From LVI-A0039 sp033105485 (GTDB taxonomy: Bacteria; Bacillota_I; Bacilli_A; UBA3375): a stretch of 64,000 nt of DNA. The notes below the pieces were generated by a model. The model had not been told where the DNA came from, did no database searches, and saw only the letters and a list, made by a program, of their open reading frames with translations. Below, piece by piece: positions 9,389-18,156 of this stretch (its first letter is position 1; every line of letters starts with the position of its first letter). The DNA lies in the NCBI GenBank assembly GCA_033105485.1, contig CP136956.1, forward strand, positions 124,001 through 188,000. The letters run 5' to 3'. Made by a program: the position numbers and the translations under genes.

Positions 9389-10334
9389 CTTTTCCTCTCA
9401 ATTTGATTAAAGCAACTTCTGGTCTTGCTAGATAACGTAAATATGGAGCGTATTTGAAACGTCCAATACTACCACCTACACCACTTGTTACAAATAATCG
9501 ATTCTCACCTACATGGTATAAACCATAAATATATTTTGCTACTAATGCATTTAACTGAATACCAAACACAAAATTCATTTGACCAGCATGATAGTGTCCT
9601 GATAACATAACATCAAAATCACCTTCCATATGGTCGACCTCATCTGGTTGGTGCGCTAAAACAACAGTTGTACCCAGTCTATCTTCAACACGGTTTAAAA
9701 TAGTGTATTCTGGCTCATTTTTCCAACTATCAACTACACCTACTAATGTAAGATCTAATTCTTCAATGTTAATATAATCATTCTCTAAACATTTGATACC
9801 AATTGATTCAAATTCAATAACTAAGTTTTCATAGTTTACGTAATCATGGTTACCCATAACTGCATAAACTCCATACTTAAATTTAGATTGATCTATTGCC
9901 TTAAATTTATTAACCACTAAATCGATATTCTCTTTTTGGTTTAAAAAGTCACCACCTAGTAATAATAAATCGGCAGGATTATCATTTACCATTGCAATAA
10001 CATTGTCAAATGCTTCATCAAAGATTGAACCCGGAATATCGAATTGGGTATCAGCAATATATAAAGCATCAATATCTTTTGTTCCTTTTGCACTTAATAC
10101 TACATCATTTAAAAATAAATCCATGTACTCTCTTCGTCCTAAAATATATAAACTTAAGAAAATCATCGCTACGATTAACATAATGTTCGGATTAATAATC
10201 GAGCTGATGACATATACTCCGGCGAATCCAAAAATAGATATTGTTGCATATACTCTAAAGTATTGATTATACGGATTTATAACTTTAGATAAGAAAAAAC
10301 ATAAAAATATATTAATTGTCGCTATTATTATCAT
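9372..10334 (-). CDS. Membrane-anchored metallophosphoesterase
   Basis: About 320 residues. Three hydrophobic segments in the first 80 residues anchor a calcineurin-like phosphoesterase domain. Metal-binding motifs in order: IADTQFD, LLLGGDFLN, MGNHDYV, LAHQPDE and SGHYHAGQ. Arrangement and length resemble YkuE/YpbG-type enzymes of Bacillus, of which YkuE is a wall-associated phosphoesterase; the substrate here is unknown. The start is taken as ATG at 10334 because GAGGAG lies 4-5 bases upstream; a GTG 12 bases earlier would put the SD inside the gene. It overlaps the DUF2304 gene by 23 bases and polC by 17 bases. Confidence 0.82.
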   Translation of the reverse strand: MIIIATINIFLCFFLSKVINPYNQYFRVYATISIFGFAGVYVISSIINPNIMLIVAMIFLSLYILGRREYMDLFLNDVVLSAKGTKDIDALYIADTQFDIPGSIFDEAFDNVIAMVNDNPADLLLLGGDFLNQKENIDLVVNKFKAIDQSKFKYGVYAVMGNHDYVNYENLVIEFESIGIKCLENDYINIEELDLTLVGVVDSWKNEPEYTILNRVEDRLGTTVVLAHQPDEVDHMEGDFDVMLSGHYHAGQMNFVFGIQLNALVAKYIYGLYHVGENRLFVTSGVGGSIGRFKYAPYLRYLARPEVALIKLRGKDETSR

Positions 10335-10650
10335 TTGTCTCCTCACTATTAATAGCTACTTGACGTGATAAATTATTAACTTTATCATTTAATTTAGCTA
10401 TTCTAATTTCATGAACAATTGTAATAACAAATAAATATCCACAAACAATAAAGAAGATTAAGTTTTCTGTATTTTGGAACCCTAAGACTGTAGTAAGTAA
10501 CCTTAATAACGGCGGATACATGATGACGAACATAGCAATTAACATCATATATGGCCACACTAATGTACGTAGTGAAACTTTTTGCTTTTTAATTTGTATT
10601 GTTAAAAATATTAAAGAAAATATCACAATACCAAAAGTTAATATATCCAT
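10312..10650 (-). CDS. DUF2304 small membrane protein
   Basis: 112 residues with three hydrophobic stretches (about 5-20, 35-52, 62-82), a conserved KVSLRTLVWPYMMLI segment after the first helix, and an Asn/Ser-rich tail preceded by a heptad-like KLNDKVNNLSRQV coil. This is the DUF2304 layout. Members usually sit beside a GT2 glycosyltransferase of the dolichol-phosphate-mannose type, as here. They are thought to act as a membrane partner of that enzyme. Starts one base after the transferase stop. Confidence 0.75.
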   Translation of the reverse strand: MDILTFGIVIFSLIFLTIQIKKQKVSLRTLVWPYMMLIAMFVIMYPPLLRLLTTVLGFQNTENLIFFIVCGYLFVITIVHEIRIAKLNDKVNNLSRQVAINSEETNDNNSDN

Positions 10651-10651
10651 C

Positions 10652-11326
10652 TTATCCTTTCAAAATAATCATGAATAGTTGTTCTAACATAAAGTGAATC
10701 GAGCTATACATATTAAAGTAGCTATCTCCACCTTCACGATCATTCATTTCTACTTGTATTTCACGCACTTTGAATTGGTTGACAATTTTCGGGTATAGTG
10801 ATGGTTCAGGCTTATTTGATGCTAAACTTAAATAAAACTTAGCAAACTGACGGTTATTAATTAATAATAATCCACTCGTTGGATCGGCTATATATACACC
10901 TGTTTTAAATTTAATTGCTCTTGTTAAAATACGACTTCCTAACATACGCGCTGATTTTGGTTTTTTATTCTCTAGAAAGCGACTTCCAACTACATAGTCA
11001 GCATCTTCAAGTGTTAGTAACTTTCCTAAGTTATCAAGACGGTGCTGCCCATCAGCATCAAAATTTATAAAACGATTATAATTATGATCTAAACCATATT
11101 TTATTCCTGTTTTAAACGGCTCACCAATCCCTAAATTGATTGGATGTGATAAATAGTTAGCATCTAAGCGCTTTAAAATACTCTTTGTTTCATCAGTTGA
11201 GCCATCATCAATTACTAAGTAATCAAATTGTGTTGAACTAGCACAAAAAGATTTTAATTTGGTAACTGTTGATTCAATAACATCCTGCTCATTATAAGCA
11301 GGAACTATAATAAGAATTCTATCCAT
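10652..11326 (-). CDS. GT2 family glycosyltransferase (DPM1-like)
   Basis: 224 residues with GT-A fold motifs: ILIIVPAYNEQDVI at the N terminus, LVIDDGSTDET near 37-47 (nucleotide-sugar binding), GIGEPFKTGI, and NFDADGQH carrying the DxD metal site near 89-96. VGSRF and the ADPTSGLLLI loop are typical of polyprenyl-phosphate sugar transferases. It likely moves a sugar from a nucleotide donor to undecaprenyl phosphate at the inner face of the membrane; substrate unknown. Paired with a DUF2304 membrane protein and overlapping ksgA by 8 bases. Confidence 0.85.
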   Translation of the reverse strand: MDRILIIVPAYNEQDVIESTVTKLKSFCASSTQFDYLVIDDGSTDETKSILKRLDANYLSHPINLGIGEPFKTGIKYGLDHNYNRFINFDADGQHRLDNLGKLLTLEDADYVVGSRFLENKKPKSARMLGSRILTRAIKFKTGVYIADPTSGLLLINNRQFAKFYLSLASNKPEPSLYPKIVNQFKVREIQVEMNDREGGDSYFNMYSSIHFMLEQLFMIILKG

Positions 11327-12158
11327 TAATAACTTCCTCTTTAAATTTTGACTGCATGTTGATATACTCTTCGGGACTTATTTCTTCGGCTCTAACACTA
11401 GGCTTATACCCAAGTCCTTCTAAGAATGCTGTAATCGTCGGTTTATCAACTCCATACGCTTTGTTAAGATTGTTAACTAACGTCTTACGTTTTTGTTTAA
11501 ATGCATTTTGAACAAATTTTTCAATTGTTTTAATATCAATATCTAAATCTTTTCTCTTAAGTGAAATAATTGCACTATCAACATTCGGTGGCGGCATGAA
11601 TACAGTACGTTTAACCGTAAATTCATAATTAACTTCACAAAGCAATTGACAATACACTGATAATGATCCATACTGTTTAGATTTAGGACTTGCACTGATA
11701 CGTTCAGCAACTTCCTTTTGAACCATAATGTAAATTTCATCTACATAGTCCATTTCATTTAAGATCTTAGTAATAATCGCTGTTGTGATGTAATATGGTA
11801 AGTTAGCAACTACTTTAGTTGTACTTGCTCCATGAGTTTCAAATTGACTTGCATCAGTTTTTAAAAAGTCAATATGCTTAAGTTCAAAATTCTCATATGA
11901 ACCAAAACTTTCAGTTAATACTGGAATTAACTCATCATCAATCTCTACTGCTGTAGTGAACTTACTCTGATCAATTAATAGTTCAGTAAGGGCACCAATT
12001 CCAGGTCCAATTTCAATAACATTTGTATCTTTATCAACATCTGCAGTTCTAACAATTTTCTCTACAATGTTTTTTTCAGTTAAGAAGTTTTGTCCTAAAC
12101 TCTTTTTTAAACGCACTTTACTCGCTGCGATTTCTTGTTTGTTAGCCTTAGCTCTCAT
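11319..12158 (-). CDS. ksgA: 16S rRNA (A1518/A1519) dimethyltransferase RsmA/KsgA
   Basis: 279 residues. Visible motifs: KKSLGQNFLTEKN at 18-30 (family start), IEIGPGIGALTE (SAM motif I), the catalytic NLPYYIT (motif IV) and the C-terminal helical domain with QKRKTLVNNL. The enzyme dimethylates two adjacent adenines in helix 45 of 16S rRNA late in 30S assembly; loss gives kasugamycin resistance. It overlaps rnmV by 11 bases, the conserved rnmV-ksgA pair. Confidence 0.96.
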   Translation of the reverse strand: MRAKANKQEIAASKVRLKKSLGQNFLTEKNIVEKIVRTADVDKDTNVIEIGPGIGALTELLIDQSKFTTAVEIDDELIPVLTESFGSYENFELKHIDFLKTDASQFETHGASTTKVVANLPYYITTAIITKILNEMDYVDEIYIMVQKEVAERISASPKSKQYGSLSVYCQLLCEVNYEFTVKRTVFMPPPNVDSAIISLKRKDLDIDIKTIEKFVQNAFKQKRKTLVNNLNKAYGVDKPTITAFLEGLGYKPSVRAEEISPEEYINMQSKFKEEVING

Positions 12159-12681
12159 CTAATTCTCCTAATACTTTCATAACTAACTTTGGATTTATTC
12201 CAAAACTGTTAAGTTGTTTAATAACCTTTTTATTATTTCCAAAAGCAATTCCGATTTTATCACAGAATAATTCGCGCTTTTGCTTGTTTCCTGTAAGTCC
12301 AAATTCAATCATAAAATTGTGATCATAGATATCTACTGGCTGACTATTTTCGAAAGCACCTTCTAAAGCTTTTATAATCTCTTCAGTCTCTGCACTTTCT
12401 ATACCTATTTTACCATTTGCAGCGCGAGATTTATCGCGAGAAACATAGGCATGCTTAAGTGTTGGCAAATGTGAGCTTAATGTTTGACGTATTTTTTCAC
12501 CTGGATAATCAGGATCTGTAAAGCAAATCAGTTCAACACCATCAGCTTCCAAACGCTTTAATTCAGCTATTTTTTGATCATCTAAGCCCATCCCCGACGT
12601 TTGAAATGTAATAATATCTGGAAATATTTCTTTTAAACGTCTAGTGTCTGATTTACCTTCAACAATAACTATAGTTTTCAC
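12148..12681 (-). CDS. rnmV: Ribonuclease M5
   Basis: 177 residues. TOPRIM nuclease domain: IVIVEGKSDTRRL with catalytic Glu at 8, FQTSGMGLD, and CFTDPDYPGEKIR carrying the DxD metal site. RNase M5 matures 5S rRNA together with ribosomal protein L18 in low-GC Gram-positives. The start is GTG at 12681 with GGAGG 5 bases upstream. The C-terminal domain (about 95-177) is the normal length. Confidence 0.93.
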   Translation of the reverse strand: MKTIVIVEGKSDTRRLKEIFPDIITFQTSGMGLDDQKIAELKRLEADGVELICFTDPDYPGEKIRQTLSSHLPTLKHAYVSRDKSRAANGKIGIESAETEEIIKALEGAFENSQPVDIYDHNFMIEFGLTGNKQKRELFCDKIGIAFGNNKKVIKQLNSFGINPKLVMKVLGELDES

Positions 12682-12700
12682 TTCTGCCTCCTTTAAATAT

Positions 12701-12731
12701 TTGAAAAATGAAATGTAAAATTACATTTCAT
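12701..12731 (-). terminator. Terminator of der, overlapping its stop codon
   Basis: Perfect 11-bp inverted repeat (12708-12718 with 12721-12731). On the minus strand it is followed by TTTTTC. The der stop codon TAA lies in the stem. Confidence 0.7.
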
Positions 12732-14037
12732 CTTTTTCATCACGGTTCTTAAATTGGAATTTCAGTTTAATCCCTTCAAGTCCAAACGCATGTTTAAAGT
12801 AGTTCTCTAAATAACGTTTGTATGAGAAGTGAAGGATTTCTTTATTATTAACAAAGAATAAGAAACGAGGTGGTTTAGTTGCAATTTGAGTTGCGTAGTA
12901 AATACGAATTGGTTTACCTTTATATGAAGGTGGAACCTTACTCATAATTGCATCATTTAACACGTTGTTAACTTGAGAAGTTGAGAATTCTCTAGTATAT
13001 TTGTAATAAATATCATTGATTGCTGGATAGATATTTTTAATACCACGTTTAGTAACTGCAGAAACGAAAATAAAGTGCGAGTCAGCGATGAATGGCATTT
13101 TAGCCTTCATTTCTTGCTCATATAACTTTTGTGTATTTGTTTCTTTTTTAATAGTATCCCATTTGTTTACTAAAACAATAACAGGTTTTCTATCTTCTAA
13201 AGCGTGCCCTAAAACACGTTTATCTTGTTCAACGATACCACGTTCAGCATCAACAACCCATAATACAACATCACTGTTATCAATTGCTTTTAAAGCTCTT
13301 AAAACTGAATACTTTTCAACTTTTTCATAAACTTTACCACGTTTACGAATACCAGCAGTATCAATCATTTTATAATCAACACCTTCGTATGTAAACTCAG
13401 TATCGATTGCATCACGTGTTGTACCTTCAATATCAGATACAATACTACGTTCATCACCAATAATTGCATTGAATAATGATGATTTCCCAACGTTTGGACG
13501 TCCAATTAAACAGAAGTTAATTGTGCTATCTTCTTCTTCCTCTTCTTCAGGAATTGATGGATAAATGTAATCTAATACATCATAAACACCACTTCCGTGT
13601 TCTGCTGAAACAGGAATAATTGTTTCGAATCCTAATGCATAGTATTCATAAATGTTATTTGCAATTCCACTGTTATCAACTTTGTTACAAACAATAACAA
13701 CATCTTTACCACTACGACGTAAAATTTGAGCTACTAACTCATCTTCTTGTGTAATTGCACTTCGTCCATCTACAACAAATAGAATCACTTGACTTTCGTC
13801 AATTGCAATTTCCGCTTGCATTTTAATATCACTATTAAAGTCAGCGTTTTCTAAAGTAATACCACCTGTATCAATTAGTCTAAATGACTTATCTTGGTAT
13901 TCTACCTTTTCATATAGTCTATCTCTCGTTACCCCTGCAAAATCTTCAACGATTGCACGTTTCGATTGAGTGATACGATTAAATAATGTTGATTTCCCTA
14001 CATTAGGGCGACCAATAATTGAAACTGTTAAACTCAT
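12721..14037 (-). CDS. der: Ribosome-assembly GTPase Der (EngA)
   Basis: 438 residues with two tandem G domains and a C-terminal KH-like domain. First G domain: GRPNVGKSTLF (8-18), DTGGI and NKVD. Second: GRPNVGKSSLF, EGTTRDA, DTAGIRKRGK and NKWD. The C-terminal domain contains KPIRIYYATQ and PPRFLFFVNN. Der is essential for 50S subunit assembly. It overlaps cmk by one base; the order cmk-der resembles Bacillus, where rpsA lies between the two, but no S1 gene is present here. Confidence 0.96.
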   Translation of the reverse strand: MSLTVSIIGRPNVGKSTLFNRITQSKRAIVEDFAGVTRDRLYEKVEYQDKSFRLIDTGGITLENADFNSDIKMQAEIAIDESQVILFVVDGRSAITQEDELVAQILRRSGKDVVIVCNKVDNSGIANNIYEYYALGFETIIPVSAEHGSGVYDVLDYIYPSIPEEEEEEDSTINFCLIGRPNVGKSSLFNAIIGDERSIVSDIEGTTRDAIDTEFTYEGVDYKMIDTAGIRKRGKVYEKVEKYSVLRALKAIDNSDVVLWVVDAERGIVEQDKRVLGHALEDRKPVIVLVNKWDTIKKETNTQKLYEQEMKAKMPFIADSHFIFVSAVTKRGIKNIYPAINDIYYKYTREFSTSQVNNVLNDAIMSKVPPSYKGKPIRIYYATQIATKPPRFLFFVNNKEILHFSYKRYLENYFKHAFGLEGIKLKFQFKNRDEKDEM

Positions 14038-14678
14038 TATTTACCCATCTCTTTCTTTAAGATTGCAATCGTTTGTTTTAAATTAATATTACTAGTATCA
14101 ATTACAATTGCATCATCCGCGCATTTTAGAGGGCCGATTTCTCTATTTCTATCCATTTCATCACGATTTTCAATACTTGCTTTAATCGTTTCAAAACTTT
14201 CGTTAATACCTAGACGTTTATTTTGACTAACACGACGTTTTGCACGCACATCGCTTGATGCATCAATATAAAATTTATAATCAGCGTTAGGGAATACAAC
14301 TGTTCCGATATCACGCCCATCTAAAATCATATCTTTACTTTGACCAATTAATCTTTGACTTTTAACAAGAATATCACGTACTGCTCCATTAGCAGCAACA
14401 ACTGAAATATTTTGGTTAATATCTTCCGAACGAATTTGCTCACTTACATTTTCATTATTTAAAAATGTTTCTTTTCCATCTACATTTATAATTACATCTT
14501 TAATTGCATTTGCAACTGCTTCACTATCAGTAAGCTCAACATTATTTCTTAATAAGAATAATGTCATTGCACGATACATTGCTCCTGTATCTAAGTATTC
14601 AACTTGTAAGTCTTTCGCAAGTTCTTTTGCAATTGTACTTTTTCCACTACCAGCTGGTCCATCTAATGCTATTATCAT
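14037..14678 (-). CDS. cmk: Cytidylate kinase
   Basis: 213 residues. P-loop DGPAGSGKSTIAK (5-17), YLDTGAMYR (CMP binding), LDGRDIGTVVFP near 100 and RRV in the lid region. It phosphorylates CMP and dCMP to the diphosphates. Starts one base before the stop-start junction of the preceding 284-residue gene and shares a base with der. Confidence 0.95.
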   Translation of the reverse strand: MIIALDGPAGSGKSTIAKELAKDLQVEYLDTGAMYRAMTLFLLRNNVELTDSEAVANAIKDVIINVDGKETFLNNENVSEQIRSEDINQNISVVAANGAVRDILVKSQRLIGQSKDMILDGRDIGTVVFPNADYKFYIDASSDVRAKRRVSQNKRLGINESFETIKASIENRDEMDRNREIGPLKCADDAIVIDTSNINLKQTIAILKKEMGK

Positions 14679-15533
14679 CTAAAACACTCCATTAATCTTT
14701 GCTACTAAACCAATAAGAATACCGAAAATTACAATTAAGATTACGATTAATGCATAATCAAATGCAGCTAATCCTTTGTCATCTTCAAAGTCAGCATCAA
14801 CTGTATTTTCTTTTACATCTTTCTTAACTTCTGTTTCCTTTTTAGGTTTTGGCTCTTTAACTTTTTTCTCTTTAGTCTTTTTTTCTTTTTTAGGCTTCTC
14901 TTTTTTCTCTTTAGCCTTCTTTTCCTTCTTAGGCTTTTCATGAGTTTCAATCTCACCGATTTCAATGTCACTACCAACAGTAGTTCCTTCAATATCTAAT
15001 GTATCAGACTCTAACTCAACAATATCTTCAAAAACACCTAAATCCGTTGTTGCTTCAATTTCAAATAATTCATCAGTATCAGGTGAAATTTCAGGAACTT
15101 CAGAAACTGTTTGCTCAGGTTCAACTACTGCAATGTCATCTCCAATTTTCTCACCAGCCATTGGACGAATTAAAATATCATTTAAATCATCTGTATGGTT
15201 ATCTAAATTATATGTATACTCTACTGTTTCTGCAATCGTACGATCAAGGTCATTATGAATGTAGTCATTATATTGTTGAACTAATAAATCACGTTCCCCC
15301 ATTGAACCAACTTCAACATTTTCCTTTTTCAGAACACGAAGTTCCTCTTCAAGTTCTTCCATGTTTTCTGCTTCAATAGTATCGATTTTATCTACGTAAC
15401 CTTCAAGAATGTTTGATAATTTTTCAGTTGATTCAGTTTCATCACTGTGCTCAACTTGAATTCTTGAAGCTTCTTCATATACGCTTTTCTTAAGTCCACT
15501 TTTTATATCTTCAATACGTTTTTTTTCATCCAT
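14679..15533 (-). CDS. Acidic, tail-anchored protein with Lys/Glu repeats
   Basis: 284 residues. The N-terminal two thirds are highly acidic with predicted coiled-coil stretches (about 50-90 and 130-190). A strongly basic low-complexity tract of repeated KEKK/PKKE units occupies about 200-240. The C terminus has one hydrophobic segment of about 22 residues (ALIVILIVIFGILIGLVAKI) ending a few residues before the stop. The layout predicts a cytoplasmic protein held in the membrane by its tail. No named family recognised. First gene of an operon with cmk and der, transcribed from the extended -10 promoter at 15561. Low complexity makes homology searches unreliable. Confidence 0.6.
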   Translation of the reverse strand: MDEKKRIEDIKSGLKKSVYEEASRIQVEHSDETESTEKLSNILEGYVDKIDTIEAENMEELEEELRVLKKENVEVGSMGERDLLVQQYNDYIHNDLDRTIAETVEYTYNLDNHTDDLNDILIRPMAGEKIGDDIAVVEPEQTVSEVPEISPDTDELFEIEATTDLGVFEDIVELESDTLDIEGTTVGSDIEIGEIETHEKPKKEKKAKEKKEKPKKEKKTKEKKVKEPKPKKETEVKKDVKENTVDADFEDDKGLAAFDYALIVILIVIFGILIGLVAKINGVF

Positions 15534-15560
15534 TGTTATCTCCTTTGGTCTATCAGTATT

Positions 15561-15569
15561 ATTATACCA
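15561..15569 (-). promoter_or_regulatory. Extended -10 promoter of the 284-residue gene/cmk/der operon
   Basis: Minus strand TGGTATAAT: a perfect -10 with TG extension 28 bases before the ATG. No good -35 is seen. Confidence 0.55.
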
Positions 15570-15629
15570 TATGAGGGCTTAAAAAAGGGTATTTCTTATA
15601 GAAGTTATACCTATAGTTAAGGAGGTAAA

Positions 15630-16601
15630 ATGAACAACTACAAACTAACATTACTACAATTTGCAGCAAGTCGTTTCCTAATTACAAATTACAACAATAA
15701 GTCTAGTGCAATCATCGTTGCCGTTTGTGGAGCCGGAAAGACTGAGATGTGTTTCCCACTAATTTCTAAACAGCAAATAGAACCAATTGCATTCGCCATC
15801 CCCAGAATCGATATATGTAACGAAATATACACAAGACTAAATCAGGAGTTCGGGCAAGATGAAGTTGGAATTCACACAGGTAAACAAAAAGTAAATACAG
15901 ACGCTCGCATCTTAGTACTTACTACTAACCAGTTATTAAAGTATACTAATCACTTTAATTTGATTATAATTGATGAAGTTGATGCTTTTCCGTTTGATAA
16001 TAACCCAAAATTTTATAATGGTGTTGAACACTCTTCAAACAATGGAATCTTCTACCTTACTTCTACACCATCGAATCGCTTATTACAAACAAACTTACCG
16101 TTATTCACAATTTATAAACGATGGCATAACAAACCATTACCAGTCCCTAAGCTACTATATAACAAAAACTATTTAAAGCAAACTTTATTTATTAGTCTGA
16201 TTATTCGCAATAGAAAAAGAAAATTACTGATCTTTATCGCAACAATATCTAAAGGAAAGTTATTCTCTAATAAATTAACTAATAAACGAATTGATCATCA
16301 GTTCATCTACTCCTCTCATCCAAATAGAAATTCAATCTTAGATAACTGGAAACAATCAACAAACGGAATTTTATTAACTACAACAATCCTTGAACGCGGA
16401 ATGACATTTGATGATATTGATGTATTAATTATCGACAGCGATGATAGTTTTTACACAAAAGCCGCTTTAGTCCAAATCGCTGGTCGTGCAAGGCGAAAAA
16501 AAGACCTACAACAAGGGCAGGTTTACTTTTGTTATAGTAATTATACACAAACAATCAAAGATAGTATTACCTTCATTAACGAAAATAACTCTAAAATATA
16601 A
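15630..16601 (+). CDS. comFA: Competence helicase ComFA-like, lacking the zinc-finger domain
   Basis: 323 residues. Helicase motifs: Walker A AVCGAGKTEM (31-40), motif Ia AIPRIDIC, DEVD box in IIIDEVDAFP (112-121), motif III LTSTPS, and motif VI QIAGRARRK with LERGMTFDD before it. AVCGAGKTEM and DEVDAFP are diagnostic for ComFA, the ATPase that helps bring single-stranded DNA into the cell in transformation. Homologues are about 430-460 residues and begin with a four-Cys zinc finger. Here no such region exists and the ATG has a perfect AAGGAGG site 5 bases upstream, so the short form is real. No comFC follows. It stands alone on the plus strand among minus-strand genes. Confidence 0.82.
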   Translation: MNNYKLTLLQFAASRFLITNYNNKSSAIIVAVCGAGKTEMCFPLISKQQIEPIAFAIPRIDICNEIYTRLNQEFGQDEVGIHTGKQKVNTDARILVLTTNQLLKYTNHFNLIIIDEVDAFPFDNNPKFYNGVEHSSNNGIFYLTSTPSNRLLQTNLPLFTIYKRWHNKPLPVPKLLYNKNYLKQTLFISLIIRNRKRKLLIFIATISKGKLFSNKLTNKRIDHQFIYSSHPNRNSILDNWKQSTNGILLTTTILERGMTFDDIDVLIIDSDDSFYTKAALVQIAGRARRKKDLQQGQVYFCYSNYTQTIKDSITFINENNSKI

Positions 16602-16626
16602 AAAAGAAAGGTTAGACCTTTCCTTT
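16600..16626 (-). terminator. Terminator between sodA and comFA
   Basis: Stem GAAAGGT/ACCTTTC (16606-16612 with 16616-16622), extended by A-T pairs, loop TAG. The U tract is on the minus strand (TTTTTT), so it mainly ends sodA. It may also weakly stop comFA transcripts. Confidence 0.7.
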
Positions 16627-16629
16627 AAA

Positions 16630-17226
16630 TTATCTATTAGTGTAACGATCTTCGATTACTTTCCAGTCTAAAACAGTTACAACATCGTCTAAGTAAGCTG
16701 GACGTTTGTTTTGATGTTTTAAGTAGTAAGCATGTTCCCATACATCAATGGTGATTAATGGTGTATACCCTTCGTCTAATACTGTATCTTGGTTTAAAGT
16801 TTGAGTAATACTTAACTCGTCATCTTTAACAACTAACCAAGACCATCCACTACCGAAACGAGTAGCTCCTGCAGTTTTTAAAGCTGATAACATTTCTTCA
16901 ACACTACCAAAAGTTGTAACGATTTTGTCTTTTAATTCACCGTCAGCAAGTTCACTTCCACCTGGAGTAAATTGCTCAAAGTATACGTTGTGGTTGTAAG
17001 CTCCACCACCATTGTTAATAATTGCTTGTTTTTTGTCAGCAGGTAATTTATCTAAGTTACCTAATACTTCTTCAATTGATAACGCTTCAAACTCAGTTCC
17101 TTCTACTAATCCGTTATAGTTTGCAACGTAAGTTGCGTGATGACGCCCGTGGTGAATTTCCATCGTTAAAGCGTCAATAACTGGCTCTAAGTCAGCGTAT
17201 CCGTAATTTAATTTAATGTGTTCCAT
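16630..17226 (-). CDS. sodA: Superoxide dismutase, Mn/Fe family
   Basis: 198 residues from the ATG at 17226. GGAGG lies 5 bases upstream of it, so an in-frame TTG four codons earlier is not the start. Metal ligands: His25 in MEIHHGRHH, the His in GGGAYNHNVYF, and Asp and His in the signature DVWEHAYY. The GGG preceding the second ligand and ATRFGSGWSWLV favour a manganese or cambialistic enzyme. It converts superoxide to peroxide and oxygen in the cytoplasm. Monocistronic, with a clear promoter (17266-17293) and terminator. Confidence 0.95.
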   Translation of the reverse strand: MEHIKLNYGYADLEPVIDALTMEIHHGRHHATYVANYNGLVEGTEFEALSIEEVLGNLDKLPADKKQAIINNGGGAYNHNVYFEQFTPGGSELADGELKDKIVTTFGSVEEMLSALKTAGATRFGSGWSWLVVKDDELSITQTLNQDTVLDEGYTPLITIDVWEHAYYLKHQNKRPAYLDDVVTVLDWKVIEDRYTNR

Positions 17227-17265
17227 ATATTCCTCCAAAATTTAATCTATATTTGTTATGAACTT

Positions 17266-17293
17266 ATTATAGCATCATTTTCAATTACTACAA
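17266..17293 (-). promoter_or_regulatory. Promoter of sodA
   Basis: TTGTAG (17288-17293), 16-base spacer, TGC-TATAAT (17266-17271) on the minus strand. No PerR or Fur-like box was recognised. Confidence 0.65.
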
Positions 17294-17302
17294 GCCTAAC
17301 AC

Positions 17303-18142
17303 TTATAAATATTTATATGCATAAAATAAGTTGTCTTGATTGTAATTAATATCTTCTGTTACAATCGTAAATTCTTCAACATGTTTCACTTCAAAGTTTT
17401 CTAAGTCATAAGTTGGCGACTTATTAATTACATAGTTCCCCAACTCAGGATTGTTCTTGTATAATTTTTTAAAAACTTCCCAGTGATATTCAATTAAGTC
17501 ATATCTGATCTTTGTTAAATACATATCATCACGTACGTAAAACTCATAAATACGACTAGGTCTGACATAGTTAAAACTCATCATATTATCATTTTCAATT
17601 AATGAGTAGTTAACATTTTGACTATTGATATTAACCTTAGCAGCTTTACCAATAATATAGTTTGTAACTACTCCTTTAAAGATTTGGAAATCTTCTTCAT
17701 TTAAATACATATTGCTTTTAAACTCGAATTCCTTTAATCCAATTGATTGCAGTCCAATCGTAGTATATGTACATCTATTATCATTTGTAACAATTTCAAT
17801 ATTAAATAGTTTACTTGGAAGCAACTTATTGTTTGCAAAGTAACTTAGTTCATGATAATTGATATATCGACGAATCGAAACATCATAAATCGCAATAATA
17901 TCTGAGTCAAACTCATTTACTTCTTTCAAAAATTTACGATAACCAGTTAAATAGTTATCAAATTCAACTTCAACCCCATATAAGTTAGTTGACGTTAATA
18001 ATTGTTTATATTCATTTTCATTTAATACATTTAATGTATCCTGATTGAACATAACTGCTAAATCAGCTATATCCATCTCTATAACTTTACAATTAGTTAA
18101 TTGTAAATCACTTTTATTCGTAGCAATAATAAATCTACGCAT
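17303..18142 (-). CDS. Hypothetical protein, 279 residues
   Basis: I do not recognise a family. The protein is rich in Asn, Tyr and Ile, with no signal peptide or membrane segment. Hydrophobic strands alternate with acidic loops (for example FIIATNKSDL at the start and DSDIIAIYDVSIRRYI near 80-95), suggesting a soluble alpha/beta fold. One gene unit: a palindrome covers its promoter, and about 75 bases separate it from sodA downstream. The low hydrophobicity and Asn bias are like other accessory genes of this window. Confidence 0.6.
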   Translation of the reverse strand: MRRFIIATNKSDLQLTNCKVIEMDIADLAVMFNQDTLNVLNENEYKQLLTSTNLYGVEVEFDNYLTGYRKFLKEVNEFDSDIIAIYDVSIRRYINYHELSYFANNKLLPSKLFNIEIVTNDNRCTYTTIGLQSIGLKEFEFKSNMYLNEEDFQIFKGVVTNYIIGKAAKVNINSQNVNYSLIENDNMMSFNYVRPSRIYEFYVRDDMYLTKIRYDLIEYHWEVFKKLYKNNPELGNYVINKSPTYDLENFEVKHVEEFTIVTEDINYNQDNLFYAYKYL

Positions 18143-18156
18143 AACACCTCATTTCT

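Noticed and set aside
14920..14935. Lys/Glu repeat as a DNA tandem repeat
   Set aside because: The units are protein-level low complexity; DNA copies differ and do not form a regular array.
14965..15379. Two plus-strand frames, one rich in Gln/Leu/His
   Set aside because: Antisense shadows of the acidic/Lys-rich gene; composition mirrors its codon bias.
15576..15600. ComK-like box before comFA
   Set aside because: Only an imperfect AAAA-N5-ATTT match; such matches are frequent in AT-rich DNA.
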